A DNA stretch of 64,000 bases from Arcobacter sp. LC1 (lineage in GTDB: Bacteria; Campylobacterota; Campylobacteria; Campylobacterales; Arcobacteraceae): assembly GCA_021378565.1 (NCBI GenBank), contig JAACJU010000007.1:1-64000 (forward strand), read 5' to 3'. Made by a program: the position numbers and the translations under genes. Within the stretch, counting starts at the first letter, position 1. Every line of letters starts with the position of its first letter. Below, one piece after another: positions 60,669 through 64,000 of this stretch. The notes beneath the pieces were generated by a model, which saw nothing but the letters and a program-made list of their open reading frames with translations, searched no databases and was not told the origin of the DNA.

Positions 60669-61856
60669 ATGTTTAGTATTTTGCCCCTAAAAGGTTCAAT
60701 TGACAATATAGACGGTTTTTTTTGCGATGGAGTAAGTGCTGGACTTAAGTCAAAAAATAAACTAGATTTAGGTTTTATTTATTCAGATACTCCTTGTTTA
60801 ATAGAAGCAATTTTTACAAAAAATACTTTTCAAGCAGCTCCTTTAAAACATTTTCAAAGATATCCAAAAGATTTTAAAACAAATTTTATTTTAATAAATT
60901 CAAAAAATGCAAATGCCTTAAGTGGACAAAAAGGCATAGATGATATAGATTATATTTTAAACAATCTAAGCAAAAAGTTTGCTTTACAAAATCCTTGTAT
61001 GAGTTCAACTGGCATAATAGCCAAACCCTTAGAAAAAGATAAGATTTTATTAGCTGCTAAAAACTTCGATTTAAGCCATAAAAATGCAAAAAATCTAAGT
61101 GAAGCAATACTTACAACAGACTCTTTTGCAAAAATATCATCTTATGAGGTGATACTTGAAGATAAAACTAGCTTTAAAATCTCCACTTGTGCTAAAGGCG
61201 CTGGTATGATTAATCCTAGTCTTGCTACTATGCTTTGCTTTATCGTAACTGACGCAAAAATTCCTAAAGCTGACATGAAAGAAGCCCTAGAATTTGGAGC
61301 AAAAACAACTTTTAATGCTATAAGCGTAGATGGAGATACTTCAACAAATGATTCAATTTTATTGCTTAGTAATCAAAAATCAAAAGCTTATGAAAAACAA
61401 GCTTTTAAAGAGGCTTTAAGACTTCTTATGCAAGATTTATCACTTATGGTTATAAAAGATGCTGAAGGTGGTAAAAAAGTTGTAGCCTTTGAGGTCAAGG
61501 AAGCAAAAGATTTTGAGCAAGCACAAAAGGCAGCTAAAGATTTGGCAAATTCTTTGCTAGTTAAAACTGCACTTTTTGGAGAAGATCCAAATTTTGGAAG
61601 AATTGCTTCAACTATTGGAGCTAGTGGCGTGGCTTGTGATGAAACTAGATTGAGTATTTCTTATAACGATATTTTTGTTTATAAAAAAGGTGAGATTTTG
61701 CTAGATGATGAACTTGAGCTAGTAGTTGGAAAAATTATGCAAAAAGATTCTTATAAAATTACTTGTTATCTTGGCATGGGTGACGCAAATTTTACTTCTT
61801 TTGGATGTGATTTGGGTTATGATTATGTCAAGATAAACGCTGATTATAGGACTTAA
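60669..61856 (+). CDS. argJ: Glutamate N-acetyltransferase/amino-acid acetyltransferase
   Basis: A 395-residue ArgJ of the arginine pathway. The self-cleavage motif KGAGMINPSLATML is present, so the chain is cut before T187, which becomes the nucleophile. NALSGQKG, SSTGIIA and GEDPNFGRIAS are also conserved. It moves acetyl groups from N-acetylornithine to glutamate. ATG after AAAAGG. No other arg gene is nearby. Confidence 0.95.
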   Translation: MFSILPLKGSIDNIDGFFCDGVSAGLKSKNKLDLGFIYSDTPCLIEAIFTKNTFQAAPLKHFQRYPKDFKTNFILINSKNANALSGQKGIDDIDYILNNLSKKFALQNPCMSSTGIIAKPLEKDKILLAAKNFDLSHKNAKNLSEAILTTDSFAKISSYEVILEDKTSFKISTCAKGAGMINPSLATMLCFIVTDAKIPKADMKEALEFGAKTTFNAISVDGDTSTNDSILLLSNQKSKAYEKQAFKEALRLLMQDLSLMVIKDAEGGKKVVAFEVKEAKDFEQAQKAAKDLANSLLVKTALFGEDPNFGRIASTIGASGVACDETRLSISYNDIFVYKKGEILLDDELELVVGKIMQKDSYKITCYLGMGDANFTSFGCDLGYDYVKINADYRT

Positions 61857-61968
61857 AATATTTACTTTTTTGCCTAAATCCTGAGCTAGTTATTTGATTT
61901 TTAAAGGCTTAAATCATAGCTAAGATAAATTTGGATAAAATTTAGTTAATTTAAAATAAGGAAGAATA

Positions 61969-62196
61969 ATGTTTCATGAATATAGAGATATAATCGTAGA
62001 ATTAAAAGTTCAAAATTCAAGGTTTCACAATTTATTCAATAAACATAATGAATTAGATGACAAAATTGCCTCAATTGAGTCAGGGAAAGAACATGTTACT
62101 GAGTTTGATCTTGATACTTTGAAAAAAGAAAAACTAAAACTCAAAGATGAAGTTTACAATATAATAATGGAATACAAAAAAGAAAATAACCTTTAG
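61969..62196 (+). CDS. YdcH family (DUF465) small protein
   Basis: A 75-residue, highly charged helical protein. The family pattern FHEYRDIIVELKVQNSRFHNLFNKHNELDDKIASIE followed by LKKEKLKLKDEVYNII matches YdcH proteins, which form helical hairpins of unknown function. ATG after AAGGAAG. Confidence 0.85.
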   Translation: MFHEYRDIIVELKVQNSRFHNLFNKHNELDDKIASIESGKEHVTEFDLDTLKKEKLKLKDEVYNIIMEYKKENNL

Positions 62197-62200
62197 GCTT

Positions 62201-62224
62201 GTCAACGCCTAAGCGTTGCTTGAC
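62201..62224. terminator. Stem-loop after the YdcH gene
   Basis: CAACGC-CTAA-GCGTTG (62203-62218) with flanking GTC/GAC partly pairing, five bases after the stop codon. No T-run follows. Confidence 0.45.
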
Positions 62225-62277
62225 TAAGACCAAATACCCAAGAACAAAAACTCACTGATTTTTAATCATTTTTTAGC

Positions 62278-62283
62278 TATAAT
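62278..62283 (+). promoter_or_regulatory. -10 promoter of gyrA
   Basis: AGC-TATAAT after a T-run, 33 bases before the gyrA start codon. Confidence 0.6.
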
Positions 62284-62315
62284 TAATCTTAATTTTATTA
62301 AAAAGGTCTTTTAAT

Positions 62316-64000
62316 ATGGATGATATACTAGACACTCAAGATATAGTGAATGTGAATATCGAAGAAAGCGTTAAATCTTCTTATCTTGATTATTCTATGA
62401 GTGTAATTATTGGTAGAGCACTACCTGATGCAAAAGATGGTTTAAAGCCTGTTCATAGAAGAATTTTATATACTATGCATGATTTAAAAATCACTTCAAA
62501 AACTGCTTATAAAAAATCAGCTAGAATTGTCGGTGATGCAATGGGTAAATATCATCCCCATGGTGATACTTCTATTTATGATGCTTTAGTTAGAATGGCA
62601 CAAGACTTTTCAATGAGAGAACCTTTAATTGACGGACAAGGAAACTTTGGCTCAATTGATGGAGATAGTGCAGCGGCTATGAGATATACTGAAGCTAGGT
62701 TGACAAAAATCGCCGAAGAGGTTTTAAAAGACTTAGATAAAGACACAGTCAATTTTACTCCAAACTATGATGATACTACAAAAGAGCCTGCAGTTTTACC
62801 AACAAGAGTACCAACTTTACTTTTGAATGGTTCAGAGGGTATAGCAGTTGGAATGGCTACAAAAATTCCTCCCCATAACTTAGGCGAACTTCTTAACGCA
62901 ATTTTATATTTAATTGACAATCCAAAATGTGACATTTCAGAACTTATGGGTTTTATATCAGGTCCAGATTTTCCAACAGGTGGGACAATCTTTGGAAGAA
63001 GAGGAATAAATGATGCTTATAAAACAGGTCGTGGTAGAGTTAAAATAAGAGCAAAACACCACATGGAGCAAAAGCACAAAAAAGAAGTTATAGTTTTAGA
63101 TGAGCTTCCTTACCAAGTAAATAAAGCAAGATTAATAGAGCAAATTGCAATACTAGCAAGAGACAAGCAAATCGAAGGTATTAGTGAAGTTAGAGATGAA
63201 TCTGATAGAGACGGTATTAGAGTTGTTATTGAGATTAAAAAAGATGCAATGAGTGAGATTGTGTTAAACAATCTTTATAAATCAACTCCTTTAGAAACTA
63301 CTTTTGGGATTATTTTACTTGCTGTCCACAATAAAGAGCCAAAAGTTTATAATCTTTTGGAATTATTGGTTATCTTTTTATCACATAGAAAAACCGTAAT
63401 TATTAGAAGAACTATTTTTGAACTTGAAAAAGCCAAGGCAAGAGCACATATTTTAGAAGGGCTTAAAATTGCGCTTGATAATATAGATGAAGTAGTTCAA
63501 ATCATAAAAGCTTCAACAAATGATGCTGATGCAAAAGAAAAATTAAGCGCTAGATTTTCTTTTAGTGTTATTCAATGTCAAGCAATTTTGGATATGAGAT
63601 TAGGTCGTTTAACATCTTTGCAAAGAGATAAACTTGAAGCTGAATATAAAGAACTTTTGAAAATAATCGCAGAACTAGAAGCAATTTTAAAAAGTGAGGA
63701 CAAGTTAAATGAGATAATCAAAGAAGAGTTAAATGAAATAAAAGATAAATATTCAACTCCAAGATTAACTGATATTGAAGATAGTTATGATGAAATAGAT
63801 ATAGAAGATTTGATACCAAATGAACCTATGGTAGTAACAATAACTCACAATGGTTATGTAAAAAGAGTGTCTATAAAATCGTATGAAAAACAACGACGTG
63901 GTGGAAAAGGTAAAGTAGCAGTTACAACGCACGAGGATGATTTTATAGAAAGATTTTTTGTAACAAACACTCATGATACTTTAATGTTCGTTACAAACTT
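62316..64000 (+). CDS. gyrA: DNA gyrase subunit A, 5' part, cut by the window end
   Basis: The frame is open from ATG 62316 to the last base, about 561 residues. It begins [11 protein letters not shown], then has [18 protein letters not shown], the catalytic Tyr124 (AMRYTEARL) and the GyrA box QRRGGKGK near residue 530. The quinolone-resistance region [12 protein letters not shown] has Thr85 and Asp89, the positions of C. jejuni Thr86 and Asp90, so both known resistance sites are wild type. The start follows AAAAGG. GyrA with GyrB supercoils DNA. Confidence 0.97.
   Translation, partial: MDDILDTQDIVNVNIEESVKSSYLDYSMSVIIGRALPDAKDGLKPVHRRILYTMHDLKITSKTAYKKSARIVGDAMGKYHPHGDTSIYDALVRMAQDFSMREPLIDGQGNFGSIDGDSAAAMRYTEARLTKIAEEVLKDLDKDTVNFTPNYDDTTKEPAVLPTRVPTLLLNGSEGIAVGMATKIPPHNLGELLNAILYLIDNPKCDISELMGFISGPDFPTGGTIFGRRGINDAYKTGRGRVKIRAKHHMEQKHKKEVIVLDELPYQVNKARLIEQIAILARDKQIEGISEVRDESDRDGIRVVIEIKKDAMSEIVLNNLYKSTPLETTFGIILLAVHNKEPKVYNLLELLVIFLSHRKTVIIRRTIFELEKAKARAHILEGLKIALDNIDEVVQIIKASTNDADAKEKLSARFSFSVIQCQAILDMRLGRLTSLQRDKLEAEYKELLKIIAELEAILKSEDKLNEIIKEELNEIKDKYSTPRLTDIEDSYDEIDIEDLIPNEPMVVTITHNGYVKRVSIKSYEKQRRGGKGKVAVTTHEDDFIERFFVTNTHDTLMFVTN

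Noticed and set aside
1870-62224. Similar stem-loop sequences at 1870-1898 and 62201-62224 (both contain TCAACGCC) as a dispersed repeat family
   Set aside because: Only about nine bases are shared and the flanks differ; two copies in 64 kb are not enough to call a repeat family.
62568-62582. Fluoroquinolone-resistance mutation in gyrA
   Set aside because: Codons 85 (ACT, Thr) and 89 (GAT, Asp) are the wild-type residues of the C. jejuni positions 86 and 90.

Overview
The window reads as chromosomal DNA from a low-G+C member of the Campylobacterota, most likely a Campylobacter species that is not C. jejuni. The evidence is the AT-rich base composition, promoters of the form TGC-TATAAT with T-rich upstream DNA and no clear -35, a partial GyrA close to the Campylobacter form, and Campylobacter-type RpsU, RpmB, HtrB, WaaC and WaaF. 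I see no rRNA, tRNA, CRISPR array, insertion sequence or prophage. Species assignment is not possible by eye.

Layout. 1-4.2 kb: the tail of a start-less reverse-strand fragment, an orphan gene, a LysE-type exporter, and an MFS transporter coupled to a sugar isomerase. 4.5-10.2 kb: three tandem FUSC-family membrane proteins. 10.2-17.6 kb: an iron/heme island with a divergent tonB, a HugZ-type heme oxygenase, a heme ABC transporter (binding protein, permease, ATPase), a TonB-dependent receptor and a lipoprotein with two HmuY-like repeats. Two Fur-box-like sites overlap -10 boxes there. 17.6-20.7 kb: a PLP enzyme and a 2-oxoglutarate/Fe dioxygenase, divergent from an AEC-family transporter. 20.9-31.2 kb: a sugar catabolic cluster (aldo/keto reductase, sugar ABC transporter, RhaM-type mutarotase, SDR, FAH-family hydrolase, split UxaA dehydratase, IclR regulator, lactonase-type amidohydrolase). 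Together these fit a non-phosphorylating L-rhamnose/L-fucose route ending in a diketo-acid hydrolase.

31.2-39.5 kb: a DMT transporter, an orphan NucS-like nuclease, rpsU, an EI24 membrane protein, and a TRAP transporter operon with two binding proteins and a NixA-type nickel/cobalt permease at its end. 39.7-47.4 kb: gltB-gltD, a ferredoxin and a Ppx/GppA phosphatase. 47.4-60.3 kb: a lipooligosaccharide cluster (htrB, waaC, O-antigen-ligase-like protein, deacetylase, five further glycosyltransferases or relatives, a phosphoethanolamine-transferase-like enzyme, waaF, and a glycosidase-like protein). 60.4-64 kb: rpmB, argJ, a YdcH-type small protein and the first 1685 bases of gyrA.

The most interesting parts are the HmuY-like two-domain lipoprotein beside a heme receptor in a Campylobacter-like genome, the PLP enzyme/dioxygenase/AEC module, the FUSC triplication, the complete diketo-hydrolase sugar pathway, and two cell-surface carbohydrate proteins that have kept their fold motifs but lost catalytic glutamates. 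Several start codons are placed downstream of the longest open frame (8331, 12489, 27231, 28087, 33442, 44079, 47386) on RBS or family-length grounds.
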